Assembly (NCBI GenBank): GCA_036258175.1
Contig: DATAEE010000273.1
Span: forward strand, 1-64,000
Length of the DNA: 64,000 nt
Direction of reading: 5' to 3'
From: DATAEE01 sp036258175
GTDB taxonomy: Bacteria; Acidobacteriota; Vicinamibacteria; Vicinamibacterales; 2-12-FULL-66-21
Numbering within the stretch: position 1 is the first letter of the stretch; each line of letters starts with the position of its first letter. Below the pieces are notes generated by a model. It was not told the DNA's origin. It worked only from the letters and a program-made list of their open reading frames with translations, and did no database searches. The position numbers and the translations under genes are program-made. Positions 40,820 to 49,017 of the stretch are shown one piece after another.

Positions 40820-43303
40820 TTACGAAGCAGGCGGCCTTGGTTCGGCTGCGGTGCGGCTTCGTCCCGCCGCGACGATCTTGTCGACGTCGGCAGGCAGCTT
40901 GGGCGTAGTCGTCTGATCCGCCGCGGGCTGCAGCGCGAGCGCCAGAACCTCTTCGATCGCGGAGACCAGGTGCAGCCGCAGATCCTGCCGCAGCTCTTCG
41001 CCGAGATCCTCGTTGACGTTCTTATCGTTTTGTCGCGGGAGAATGATTTCGCGGATCCCGTGCCGGCGCGCCGCCAGAACCTTCTCCTTCACGCCGCCCA
41101 CCGGCAGGACGCGGCCCGACAGCGTGATCTCGCCGGTCATCGCGATATCGCCTCGGACCGGACGGCCGGTCAGCTCGGACGCGAGCGCCGTCACCATCGT
41201 CACGCCCGCAGACGGACCATCCTTCGGGATGGCGCCTGAGGGGACGTGCAGATGGATCTCGGCATCTTTGTAGAACGCCGGGTCGACGCCGTAGTGCGGC
41301 GCGTGCGCGCGGAACCACGACAGAGCCGTCCGTGCCGACTCCTTCATCACGTCTCCGAGGTGGCCGGTCAGGGTCAGCGAGCCGCCGCCCTGCATCCGGG
41401 AGGCCTCGACGAAGAGCACCTCGCCGCCGGCAGGCGTCCATGCCAGGCCGACCGCCACTCCGGGATCCTTCGTCCGCTCCTCGAGCTCCTCATCGAGGAA
41501 TCGCGGCGCGCCGAGCAGCTCCGTCACGACTTCGCGGGTCACGACGACCTTCGCGGTGTCTCCCTCGGCGCGGCGCCGGGCGACCTTGCGGCACAGCGCA
41601 CCGATTTCGCGTTCCAGATTGCGGACGCCAGCTTCCCGGGTATACCCGCGGATGACGGTCCGCACCGCCGCTTCCTCGAACTCGATGTGCTCGGGCGTCA
41701 GCCCGTGATTCTTGATCTGCTTCTCGATCAGGTGCTCCTGCGCGATCTTCAGTTTCTCCTCTTCCGTATAGCCAGGAAGCTCGAGCACTTCCATACGGTC
41801 GCGGAGAGGCGGCGGGATGGTATCGAGCACGTTCGCCGTCGTGATGAAGAGTACTTCCGACAGGTCGAACGGCACGTCGAGGTAGTGATCGCGGAACGAG
41901 TTGTTCTGCTCCGGGTCGAGCACTTCCAGAAGAGCCGACGCGGGATCGCCGCGGAAATCCGAACCGAGCTTGTCGATCTCGTCCAGGATGAAGACCGGGT
42001 TCTTGGACTCGGCGCGCCTGAGCCCCTGGATGATCTGCCCGGGCAACGCGCCAATGTATGTTCGCCGGTGGCCTCGAATCTCGGCCTCGTCGCGCATACC
42101 GCCGAGCGACACGCGGACGAACTTCCGATCGAGCGATGTGGCGATCGATCGCGCCAACGACGTCTTCCCGACTCCCGGAGGACCCAGGAAGCAGAGAATC
42201 GGCCCCTTCACTTCGGGATTGAGCTTTCTGACCGCGAGGTATTCGAGGATGCGATCCTTCGCCTTCTCCAGATCCGAGTGGTCCGCATCGAGCACCGACT
42301 TCGTCCGTTTGAGCTCGATGACTTCTTCGGTGCGCTTTGCCCATGGCAGCGCCACGAGCCAGTCGACATACGTGCGAGAGACGGTGTACTCCGCAGCGGC
42401 GACCGGCATCTTCGATAGGCGGTCGAGCTCGCGGAGCGCCTCTTTCTTGACGGTATCCGGCATACCGACCGCTTCGATCTTCTGACGAAGCTCCTCGATC
42501 TCCTTCGCCTGCTCGTCCCCCTCGCCCAGCTCCTTCTGAATCGCCTTAAGCTGCTCGCGCAGGAAATACTCCCGCTGGTTCTTGCCGACTTCGGACTGCA
42601 CCTGGGACTGGATCTTCGAGCCGAGCTCGAGGACCTCCAGCTCCTTGATCAGGACCCGGTTCAGCAGGTCCATTCGCGCGCGTACGTCGAGCGTCTCGAG
42701 CACTTCCTGCCGTGCGCCCGTGGACAGCGTCGTAAGGCTGGATGCGATGAAATCGGCGAGCTTGGCCGGATCGACGATATTCAGTGCGAGGGTTTGAAGG
42801 TCGTCCGACAGCAGCGGCGACAGCGAGACGACCTGCTGGAAATTCGTTTTGATGTTCCGCTGCAGCGCATCGATCTCGAGACGATCCTCGTCGCGAAGCT
42901 CTTCCTCGGTTGCCGTGACCTCCGCCCGGATGTACGGCTTGAGCCCGACGACGCGATCGAGGCGCAGCCGCGCGAGCCCCTGGACGATCAGGCGCAGGCT
43001 GCCGTCGGGCAGCTTGAACATCTTGTGAATGTGGGTCGCCGTGCCCGTGCGATAGAGGTCGTCCTCGGCCGGCTCCTCGACTGACGCGTCGCGCTGCGTG
43101 AAGACGCCGATGATCCGCCCCGAGGCCGCCGCTTCGTCGATCAGCCGGACAGAGCTCTCGCGGGCTACCGCGAGCGGCATGAAGGAATTGGGGAACAGCA
43201 CGGTGTCCCGCAGCGGGAGCACCGGCAGCTCGGGCGGAATTGAGAGCGGACGTTCGGCGGCAGACGATTCGTCGACGCCCGGACGTTCACCTCGCTCGCT
43301 CAT
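40820..43303 (-). CDS. lon: ATP-dependent protease Lon
   Basis: An 827-residue LonA. The N-terminal substrate domain begins ELPVLPLRDTVLFPNSFMPL, Walker A is GPPGVGKTSLARS, Walker B is FILDEIDKLGSD, and the protease domain holds the catalytic Ser in KDGPSAGVTM and Lys in GGVKEKVLAA. It is a hexameric cytoplasmic protease removing damaged and regulatory proteins. The ATG at 43303 has TAAGGT 7 nt upstream and no ribosome binding site. The HDAC-like gene follows after 5 bp. Confidence 0.96.
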   Translation of the reverse strand: MSERGERPGVDESSAAERPLSIPPELPVLPLRDTVLFPNSFMPLAVARESSVRLIDEAAASGRIIGVFTQRDASVEEPAEDDLYRTGTATHIHKMFKLPDGSLRLIVQGLARLRLDRVVGLKPYIRAEVTATEEELRDEDRLEIDALQRNIKTNFQQVVSLSPLLSDDLQTLALNIVDPAKLADFIASSLTTLSTGARQEVLETLDVRARMDLLNRVLIKELEVLELGSKIQSQVQSEVGKNQREYFLREQLKAIQKELGEGDEQAKEIEELRQKIEAVGMPDTVKKEALRELDRLSKMPVAAAEYTVSRTYVDWLVALPWAKRTEEVIELKRTKSVLDADHSDLEKAKDRILEYLAVRKLNPEVKGPILCFLGPPGVGKTSLARSIATSLDRKFVRVSLGGMRDEAEIRGHRRTYIGALPGQIIQGLRRAESKNPVFILDEIDKLGSDFRGDPASALLEVLDPEQNNSFRDHYLDVPFDLSEVLFITTANVLDTIPPPLRDRMEVLELPGYTEEEKLKIAQEHLIEKQIKNHGLTPEHIEFEEAAVRTVIRGYTREAGVRNLEREIGALCRKVARRRAEGDTAKVVVTREVVTELLGAPRFLDEELEERTKDPGVAVGLAWTPAGGEVLFVEASRMQGGGSLTLTGHLGDVMKESARTALSWFRAHAPHYGVDPAFYKDAEIHLHVPSGAIPKDGPSAGVTMVTALASELTGRPVRGDIAMTGEITLSGRVLPVGGVKEKVLAARRHGIREIILPRQNDKNVNEDLGEELRQDLRLHLVSAIEEVLALALQPAADQTTTPKLPADVDKIVAAGRSRTAAEPRPPAS

Positions 43304-43310
43304 GGACGAT

Positions 43311-43316
43311 ACCTTA
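43311..43316 (-). promoter_or_regulatory. Candidate -10 box of lon
   Basis: TAAGGT on the minus strand, 7 nt from the ATG. This is the same geometry as at the M16, moaE and erpA genes. I see no clear heat-shock-type -35/-10 pair. Confidence 0.35.
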
Positions 43317-43333
43317 GTCGCAAGTATCGGTTG

Positions 43334-43367
43334 GGAAAAGGGGGAACTGTTCTGTTCCCCCCTTTCC
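43334..43367. repeat. 14-bp hairpin between the DksA-like gene and lon
   Basis: The arms GGAAAAGGGGGAAC and GTTCCCCCCTTTCC pair with one mismatch around a 6-nt loop TGTTCT. There is no T tract on the minus side. It could attenuate read-through from the upstream gene into lon or protect its mRNA end. Confidence 0.7.
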
Positions 43368-43423
43368 AGTCTGGCGGGGTCGCTGGACCGATCCGGCTGG
43401 AAACTCGCTTCGCTCCGGACCGA

Positions 43424-43876
43424 TTAGGACGACATGTCCAGGAAGAGCGACGCGGCGCCCCGGCGCTGCGCCATCACGCGCTCGCGCTGCTCGGCCAGTT
43501 CGCGCGCTTCCTCGCAGTCCTTGCACCGGACCGCGAACGGCAACGCGCGCAGCCGTCGCTCGGCGATTTCCTCGCCGCACTCGAAGCAGTACCCGTAGGT
43601 GCCTTCCTCGAGGCGTGCGAGCGCTTCGTCGATCCGGCTGAGCGTCTCGGTCTTCATCTGGATCAATGCGAGCTCGATTTCCTCCTGGATGTCGTTCTCG
43701 GAGCTCTCGGCCGCGTCGAGCACACCCTGCTCCTGGCCGGTCTGCCCTTCAGTTCGAACGTCCCGGATCTTTTCGTGAACCTTGCTCACGATCTCTCGGC
43801 GCCGCTCCTCCAGAATCCGCTGGAGCTCGGCGTATCGGTCTTTGCTCATCTGGTCTTTCTTATGTTCCACGGTCAT
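43424..43876 (-). CDS. DksA/TraR-family zinc-finger regulator
   Basis: A 150-residue protein with an N-terminal coiled coil (residues about 10-85) and a C4 zinc finger C-x2-C-x17-C-x2-C (CFECGEE and VRCKDCEE). Such proteins enter the RNA polymerase secondary channel and work with (p)ppGpp. The Asp pair at the coiled-coil tip cannot be assigned securely. The ATG at 43876 is set by AAAGGAG about 11 nt upstream. It has an unusually long upstream spacer (43877-44293) without genes. Confidence 0.85.
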   Translation of the reverse strand: MTVEHKKDQMSKDRYAELQRILEERRREIVSKVHEKIRDVRTEGQTGQEQGVLDAAESSENDIQEEIELALIQMKTETLSRIDEALARLEEGTYGYCFECGEEIAERRLRALPFAVRCKDCEEARELAEQRERVMAQRRGAASLFLDMSS

Positions 43877-44293
43877 GATGACAGCGACTCCTTTCCGCCG
43901 CCGACTATCCCGAACTTGTTCGCTCGGCTTTGCAATCGTGTTGCCAGAGTTTCGCCCAGGCACACCCACCGCAGTGCCTTGGGACTCGCCGAACGTAAGC
44001 TGACGTCGAGAAGGATTGCTGAGTTACTTGGGGGGTGTCCGAAGGGTGTCTTCTCGCTCCGAACCCCAGCTATCCGCACTCGACTTTCACCGCTAACTGG
44101 CTCATAAACCGCGCTTTACATTCCTTGCCTGTCCTGGGACGTTTCCGAGCTTGCGTCCAGCTTCCCCATTAGACGCCGGACCCCCCTCATTTGGTTCTTG
44201 AATTCGGCGACCGGAGGGTGTCCTTCCTTTAGGACGACAAAACTGTGTCTAAGTGACCACAGCCGGGTCAGCCGTTTTGACTCTATCGTGGCG
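43877..44293 (-). ncRNA. Long leader with two similar motif sets, possible structured RNA
   Basis: There is no gene in 417 bp, and base composition is lower in GC than the neighbours. Read on the minus strand, two segments share the order GGCAA, then a GTAAAGC/GCAAAGC, then GGATAG: 44125-44129, 44113-44119 and 44069-44075 for the first; 43941-43945, 43927-43933 and 43905-43910 for the second, nearest the gene. In the second, GCCGA/TCGGC encloses CGAAC/GTTCG. The pieces recall the GEMM c-di-GMP riboswitch but do not fit its consensus fully. Confidence 0.3.
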
Positions 44294-44881
44294 CTATTGA
44301 ATGAAGCGGCTGCCGATGGAGGCGTTCGGCACGATGCCCCGCTCGACCAGGAGCTGGTTGTCCCGCCTGCTGCCCGTGCGCAGCCAGCGCTCGTACAACC
44401 GCAGCAGATCCGTGTTCGACGTCAAGGCGCTGCGCTCGCTCACATCGGCGAGGACGTCTGCAACGCTGCAGAACTTCGCCGCGAGCTCGGCGAAGATGGA
44501 TGCGAGCGCTGCTTCCTCGGATCGGCTGAGAGACGCGTATGCGTACTCACCCATGCTGACGTAGTAATCGATATCAACCGGCTTTTTACTGAGGCTGTCG
44601 GAGAAGAACCCCGAAACAAAGAGCGAGGCGTCGCCGAGACTGCGAAGACGCGCGCGCTGTTCGATGCCGCCGCTTTCGAGTGCCTGCGCAAGCCGCAACG
44701 CCAGCGGTTCATCATCGAGCGCCGCGGATCCATTTGCTTCGAAACGAACGAACCCGCACAACAGGTTCACGAGATAGAACGACGTCAGCGAACCGACCTC
44801 GAGCCGTTGGCGCGCAACGGCAGACTCCACCAGTTCCTTGAAGTATTCCGCCGGCGTCTCGTCGAAGAGCGGACCGCCCAT
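44294..44881 (-). CDS. Conserved protein of unknown function
   Basis: A 195-residue, mostly helical soluble protein: PLFDETPAEYFKELVESA at the start, LTSFYLVNLLCGFV, LALRLAQALESGG, SLFVSGFFSDSL, VDIDYYVSMGEYAY, SNTDLLRLYERWLRTGS and the end SIGSRFIQ. I recall similar unnamed proteins in Acidobacteria and deltaproteobacteria but know no function. GGAGGGAG about 9 nt before the ATG supports the start. It diverges from the Zn-finger gene at 45012. Confidence 0.75.
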   Translation of the reverse strand: MGGPLFDETPAEYFKELVESAVARQRLEVGSLTSFYLVNLLCGFVRFEANGSAALDDEPLALRLAQALESGGIEQRARLRSLGDASLFVSGFFSDSLSKKPVDIDYYVSMGEYAYASLSRSEEAALASIFAELAAKFCSVADVLADVSERSALTSNTDLLRLYERWLRTGSRRDNQLLVERGIVPNASIGSRFIQ

Positions 44882-44984
44882 GTGTATGCGACTCCCTCCG
44901 TTTGCCGCCGCCGGCCGGTACGATCCTGCCGGCGCTGACGGTTATGCAAGTCGTGTTCCGGTAAGTTGTCGTGGGCGCGCCCAT

Positions 44985-44990
44985 TATAAT
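44985..44990 (+). promoter_or_regulatory. -10 box (TATAAT) for the 45012 gene
   Basis: Perfect TATAAT, 21 nt before the ATG at 45012. No convincing -35 at the right distance. Confidence 0.45.
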
Positions 44991-45011
44991 TGATGTTTCA
45001 CGGATTCCGAG

Positions 45012-45668
45012 ATGGCGGAACGTTGTCCTTTATGTGGTACGCGGAAGGCTCGGCGCGCGTGCCCGGCGCTCGGGCGCGAGATCTGTGCCGTCTGCTGCGG
45101 GACGAAGCGGCTCGTGGAAATCGCCTGCCCCTCCGACTGCGGCTGGCTGCGTGCATCGGCCGCGCATCCGCCGGCCGTTGTCCAGCGGCGACAGGAACGT
45201 GATCTCGCGTTCATTTACGGTGCTCTGGGAGAACTCAGCGAACGCCAGGCGCGTCTGTTGTTGTATCTGCAAGCCCTCGTGAAACAGTGTGCAAAGGCGT
45301 CACCGACCGGAATTGCGGGCCTCGCGCCCGTCGTCGACCGTGACATTGCGGATGCGGCCGCGTCGCTCGCTTCTACGCTCGAGACGTCGGCTAAAGGAAT
45401 TCTCTACGAACATCACGCCGCGTCTGTACCGGCGCAGCGGCTTGCGGGACATCTGAAGCGCGGCCTCGAGGAACTCGCTCGAGCGGAACGCGCCATTCCA
45501 GACCGCGACATCGCCGCGGCGCTGCGGATGCTGGAAAAACTCGCCGGCGCCGCCGCCGCGGCGCTCGGTGATGGCGAGCGCAGTTACCTGGATCTCGTGG
45601 ACCGCGTGATGAAGCCATCGACAGAGGAGTCGAAGGCAGACACCGACTCACGCGTCATCGTCCCCTAA
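45012..45668 (+). CDS. Cys-rich zinc-finger protein, unknown function
   Basis: A 218-residue protein. The N-terminal 45 residues have eight cysteines (CPLCGTRKARRACP, ICAVCCGTKR, IACPSDCGW), enough for two zinc sites. The remainder is helical, with an AERAIPDRDIAAAL segment near the end. I do not recognise the family. It shares an intergenic region with the conserved gene at 44294 and converges with another Zn-ribbon gene at 45673, four bases away. Confidence 0.7.
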   Translation: MAERCPLCGTRKARRACPALGREICAVCCGTKRLVEIACPSDCGWLRASAAHPPAVVQRRQERDLAFIYGALGELSERQARLLLYLQALVKQCAKASPTGIAGLAPVVDRDIADAAASLASTLETSAKGILYEHHAASVPAQRLAGHLKRGLEELARAERAIPDRDIAAALRMLEKLAGAAAAALGDGERSYLDLVDRVMKPSTEESKADTDSRVIVP

Positions 45669-45672
45669 GAAC

Positions 45673-46113
45673 CTAGAACTTGAAGAGATCGTCGAAGGCT
45701 TTCCTTGCGCTGGGCGGGCCGGACGAGGTTTTCGTCTCGCGCTCGATGGTGACGCGCGCTTCGAAGAAGGTGCACGCGTTCTTCGCGTCCTTCGGAGAGA
45801 TGCGGGCTTCGATTGGCTCCGTGCACTCGAAACGGGCTCCGGTGTCGAAGTGCGCGCACTGCGCGCAGCTGTGAAGCTCCGCACCGCAGCGCTCGCAGCG
45901 AGTATCGAACCCGATCGGCGGTGAGAGCACGTGCCCGCAGCGCGCGCACCGCACGACATCCCTGAACCCGGGCATGTTCGGCGTCTTCGGGGCGAGGGGT
46001 GGTTGGCCGCGAGGCGTGTACTCGCGCTTTTCTGCTGGCGGCTTGCCCTGACCGCGTTCACGATCGCGCGGGTCGTCCTGATACCCGCGCTGGCGGTACT
46101 TCCGGTCGCTCAT
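45673..46113 (-). CDS. Zn-ribbon protein, unknown function
   Basis: A 146-residue protein. The first 45 residues are charged and disordered (Arg, Glu, Lys, Pro). The core has CARCGHVL and CERCGAEL, a CAQC and a CTEP pair, and DAKNACTFFEAR, so up to four metal-binding pairs. The C-terminus ends KAFDDLFKF. I recognise the architecture from unnamed acidobacterial proteins only. The ATG at 46113 was chosen because the downstream start (DRKYRQRGYQDD) matches that style. It diverges from rpmB. Confidence 0.65.
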   Translation of the reverse strand: MSDRKYRQRGYQDDPRDRERGQGKPPAEKREYTPRGQPPLAPKTPNMPGFRDVVRCARCGHVLSPPIGFDTRCERCGAELHSCAQCAHFDTGARFECTEPIEARISPKDAKNACTFFEARVTIERETKTSSGPPSARKAFDDLFKF

Positions 46114-46124
46114 GGAACCTGTTG

Positions 46125-46130
46125 TATAAT
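46125..46130 (+). promoter_or_regulatory. -10 box (TATAAT) for rpmB
   Basis: TATAAT about 45 nt before the rpmB ATG. The reverse strand reads ATTATA and could serve the divergent Zn-ribbon gene. No strong -35. Confidence 0.45.
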
Positions 46131-46175
46131 AGCTGATTCGTGCGGCGACTTCAGGCCGCATCTAGGAAAGCAGAC

Positions 46176-46367
46176 ATGGCCAAGCGCTGCGAACTCTGCG
46201 GGAAGGGCCCCGTCGTGGGCCGGAACATCAGCCACGCGCACAACGTCACGCCGCGGCGGTTCGAACCGAACCTGCAGCGGGTGAAGGCGCTCGTCAACGG
46301 CGCGGTCCGGCGCATCCGCGTCTGCACGCGCTGCCTCCGCTCGAACAAGATCGTCAAAGCCGCGTAA
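46176..46367 (+). CDS. rpmB: 50S ribosomal protein L28
   Basis: A 63-residue L28. AKRCELCGKGPVVGRNISHAHN and FEPNLQRV are diagnostic. CELC and CTRC make it the zinc-binding (C+) form. AGGAAAG precedes the ATG. ridA follows after 5 bp. Confidence 0.96.
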   Translation: MAKRCELCGKGPVVGRNISHAHNVTPRRFEPNLQRVKALVNGAVRRIRVCTRCLRSNKIVKAA

Positions 46368-46372
46368 CGGCG

Positions 46373-46753
46373 ATGCGGACCGCCGTCTCGACCGACAGCG
46401 CGCCGAAGGCGATTGGCCCGTACTCGCAGGCCGTCCGCGCAGGTCAGCTGCTCTTCATCTCGGGACAGATCCCGATCGATCCCGCGACCGGCAACCTCAT
46501 TGCCGGTGACATCGCGGCCATGACGCATCGCGTCTTCGCCAACATCAAGGCGATCCTCGCCGCCGCCGGCGGGACACTCGATCAGGTCGTGCGGACGACC
46601 GTGTTCCTGGCGGACATGAATGACTTCGTGGCAATGAATGAGGTGTACGCGACGTACTTCGGCCAGCCAGCGCCGGCGCGGTCCACCGTCCAGGCCGCAC
46701 GGCTTCCGAAGGACGCGCGCGTCGAGATCGATGTGATCGCGATCCTCGGCTAG
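46373..46753 (+). CDS. ridA: RidA/YjgF-family enamine/imine deaminase
   Basis: A 126-residue RidA that hydrolyses reactive 2-aminoacrylate and related imines. Landmarks are APKAIGPYSQAVRAG, LFISGQIPIDPATG and the active-site Arg in PARSTVQAARLPKDARVEID. The protein is a trimer in the cytoplasm. It ends overlapping the convergent stringent-response gene by 4 bp. Confidence 0.94.
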   Translation: MRTAVSTDSAPKAIGPYSQAVRAGQLLFISGQIPIDPATGNLIAGDIAAMTHRVFANIKAILAAAGGTLDQVVRTTVFLADMNDFVAMNEVYATYFGQPAPARSTVQAARLPKDARVEIDVIAILG

Positions 46754-48906
46754 CGTCCAGCTCTTTCCACGTCGACTACACCCTTAATCGTTCGGAGCGA
46801 CTTGATCACCTTCTCCAGGTGTTTCATGTCGCGGATCTCGACGGTCATGCGGATGTTGCCGCGGTTATCGCCGTTCGACGTCGCATCGACGTTCTTGATG
46901 TTGGTGTCGATCCCGGCGATCTTCGCGCTGATGTCGGCAAGGATCCCTTTCCGGTCTTCCACCTGAATCGACAGGCGGACGATGTACTTGGCGGGATCCC
47001 CTTCCTTGTCCCACTCCACGTCGATCCGGCGTTCGGGATCGTAAAGGAGGTTGACGACGTTGGGGCACGTGGCGGAGTGAACCGACACGCCTTTTCCCCG
47101 AGTGATGTAGCCTACGATCTTCTCGCCGCGAATCGGATTGCAGCAGCGCGCGCGAAACACCATCAGATCGTCGATCCCGCGGACCTTGATCTTCTGATCG
47201 CCAGTCCCCAGCACGCGTTTGACGACTGACGCGATCGCGGTCTCGGGCGGCTTCTCACGAAGCTGATCCTGGGGCACGAGCTTCGCGAGCACGGTTCGGG
47301 GAGCAAGCTTGCCGTACCCGATCGCAGCGAACAGCTCCTCGGCTTTCGCGAGCCCGTTTTCGCTCGCCGCTCTGGTCAGCGCCTCGGGGTCGAGCACCGA
47401 TTTGAGGTTGATGTCGAACCGCCTCGCCTCCTTCTCGAACAGCCGGCGGCCGAGCTCGATGCTGCGCGCTTTTTCCTCCGCGTGGATGAAGTGTTTGATC
47501 TTGTTGCGGGCACGCGAGGTGGCAGTGAAGTTGAGCCAGTCGCGGCTCGGCTTATGCCCCGGCGCAGTGACGATCTCGACGATGTCGCCGTTCTTCAGCC
47601 GCGTGCGGAGCGGAACCATCTTGCCATTGACCCGCGCGCCGACGCATCGGTGGCCGACATCCGTGTGAATGGCGTAAGCGAAATCGATCGGCGTCGCCCC
47701 GCGCGGCAGCGCCTTCACTTCTCCCTTCGGCGTGAAGATGTAGACCTCTTCCGGGTACAGCTCGATCTTGAGGTTGTTGATGAACTCCTGCGGGTCGCGG
47801 ACTTCCTGCTGCCATTCCAGGAGCTGGCGCAGCCACACGAAATATTGTTCGTCGCGATCCGCGCCGACGCGCCCTTCTTTGTATTTCCAGTGCGCCGCGA
47901 TGCCTTCCTCGGCGACACGGTGCATCTCCGCGGTCCGGATCTGTACCTCGAACGGGAACCCATGCTCGCTCACGACCGACGTGTGGAGCGCCTGGTAACC
48001 GTTCGGCCGCGGCATGCCGATGAAGTCCTTGATGCGGCCTGGCACCGGCGACCAGGTCTGATGAATGATGCCGAGCGCGGCGTAGCAGTCCTTGACGGAT
48101 TCGGTGATCAGGCGGAGCGCGACGAAGTCGTAGACCTGCTCCAGGTCGATCTTCTGTCGCTTCAGTTTCTGGTGAATGCTGAACAGGCGCTTGATCCGGC
48201 CGTCGAGCTCGATCACGGGAACCTGCGCCTCGGTGAGCTTGGCGGAAATCGTCCGCTTCAGCTCCTCAATCATCCCTTCCGCCGCGCGGCGCCGCCCGTC
48301 GACGCGCGCCCGCAACGCTTCGTAGGGCTTCGCCTCAAGGTACTTGAACGCCAGCTCCTCGAGCTCGTTCTTCACCTTGCTCATGCCGAGCCGGTTCGCG
48401 ATCGGAGCGTAGATGTCGCGCGTCTCCTGCGCGATCTTGAGGCGGCGCTCCTCAGGCAGATGGTGCAGGGTCCGCATGTTGTGCAGCCGGTCGGCGAGCT
48501 TCACCAGGATGACCCTGATGTCGTCGACCATCGCCAGCAGCATCTTGCGGAAGTTCTCCGCCTGCCGTTCCTCGCTCGACGAAAACGGGATGGCGCCGAG
48601 CTTGGTGACCCCCTCGACCAGATGCGCCACCTCCGGGCCGAAGAGCTCCTGGATGCGCTCGATCGGGGTCCGGGTGTCCTCCACCACGTCATGAAGGAGC
48701 CCCGCCACGATGGTGACAACGTCGAGGCGCATGTCTGCCAGAACGTCGGCGACCTCCAGCGGATGGACGAGGTAAGGTTCGCCGGAATGGCGCACCTGTC
48801 CCTTGTGCTCGAACGCGGAGAACACGTAGGCGCGTCGGAGCAGTTCGACGTCGGCGTCCGGGATATTGGCCCGGACCTTTTCGACGAGATCCTCGAACCG
48901 AATCAT
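46750..48906 (-). CDS. rsh: Bifunctional (p)ppGpp synthetase/hydrolase (RelA/SpoT homologue)
   Basis: A 718-residue long RSH protein. The HD hydrolase (HSGEPYLVHPLEV, GLLHDVVEDT) is intact, the synthetase domain follows (DLEQVYDFVALRLI, QALHTSVVSEHG), then TGS (YIFTPKGEVKALP), a conserved-cysteine region (ARCCNPIRGEKIVGY) and a C-terminal ACT domain. Both activities are expected. It makes and degrades the stringent alarmone, which acts with DksA-type proteins such as the one at 43424. The ATG at 48906 has TTAGAC 9 nt upstream. It diverges from a TPR lipoprotein. Confidence 0.95.
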   Translation of the reverse strand: MIRFEDLVEKVRANIPDADVELLRRAYVFSAFEHKGQVRHSGEPYLVHPLEVADVLADMRLDVVTIVAGLLHDVVEDTRTPIERIQELFGPEVAHLVEGVTKLGAIPFSSSEERQAENFRKMLLAMVDDIRVILVKLADRLHNMRTLHHLPEERRLKIAQETRDIYAPIANRLGMSKVKNELEELAFKYLEAKPYEALRARVDGRRRAAEGMIEELKRTISAKLTEAQVPVIELDGRIKRLFSIHQKLKRQKIDLEQVYDFVALRLITESVKDCYAALGIIHQTWSPVPGRIKDFIGMPRPNGYQALHTSVVSEHGFPFEVQIRTAEMHRVAEEGIAAHWKYKEGRVGADRDEQYFVWLRQLLEWQQEVRDPQEFINNLKIELYPEEVYIFTPKGEVKALPRGATPIDFAYAIHTDVGHRCVGARVNGKMVPLRTRLKNGDIVEIVTAPGHKPSRDWLNFTATSRARNKIKHFIHAEEKARSIELGRRLFEKEARRFDINLKSVLDPEALTRAASENGLAKAEELFAAIGYGKLAPRTVLAKLVPQDQLREKPPETAIASVVKRVLGTGDQKIKVRGIDDLMVFRARCCNPIRGEKIVGYITRGKGVSVHSATCPNVVNLLYDPERRIDVEWDKEGDPAKYIVRLSIQVEDRKGILADISAKIAGIDTNIKNVDATSNGDNRGNIRMTVEIRDMKHLEKVIKSLRTIKGVVDVERAGR

Positions 48907-48944
48907 GGAACCGGTGTCTAAACCTCATGATACCGGAACCCGGC

Positions 48945-48974
48945 TTGACGCTGCCTTTTGCGGCTGACTATACT
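48945..48974 (+). promoter_or_regulatory. Sigma70 promoter for the TPR lipoprotein
   Basis: TTGACG (48945-48950), an 18-bp spacer and TATACT (48969-48974). The transcript would start near 48981, giving a leader of about 37 nt. Confidence 0.65.
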
Positions 48975-49017
48975 GGCCGGTCCTTCGGCGGATCCGCCCT
49001 AATTCATGGGGGAAACA

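Noticed and set aside
43334..43367. Rho-independent terminator after the DksA-like gene
   Set aside because: The stem is strong, but no T tract follows on the coding strand, so I list it only as a hairpin.
47482..48921. A 479-codon frame antisense to the rsh gene
   Set aside because: Shadow of a clearly identified RelA/SpoT homologue.
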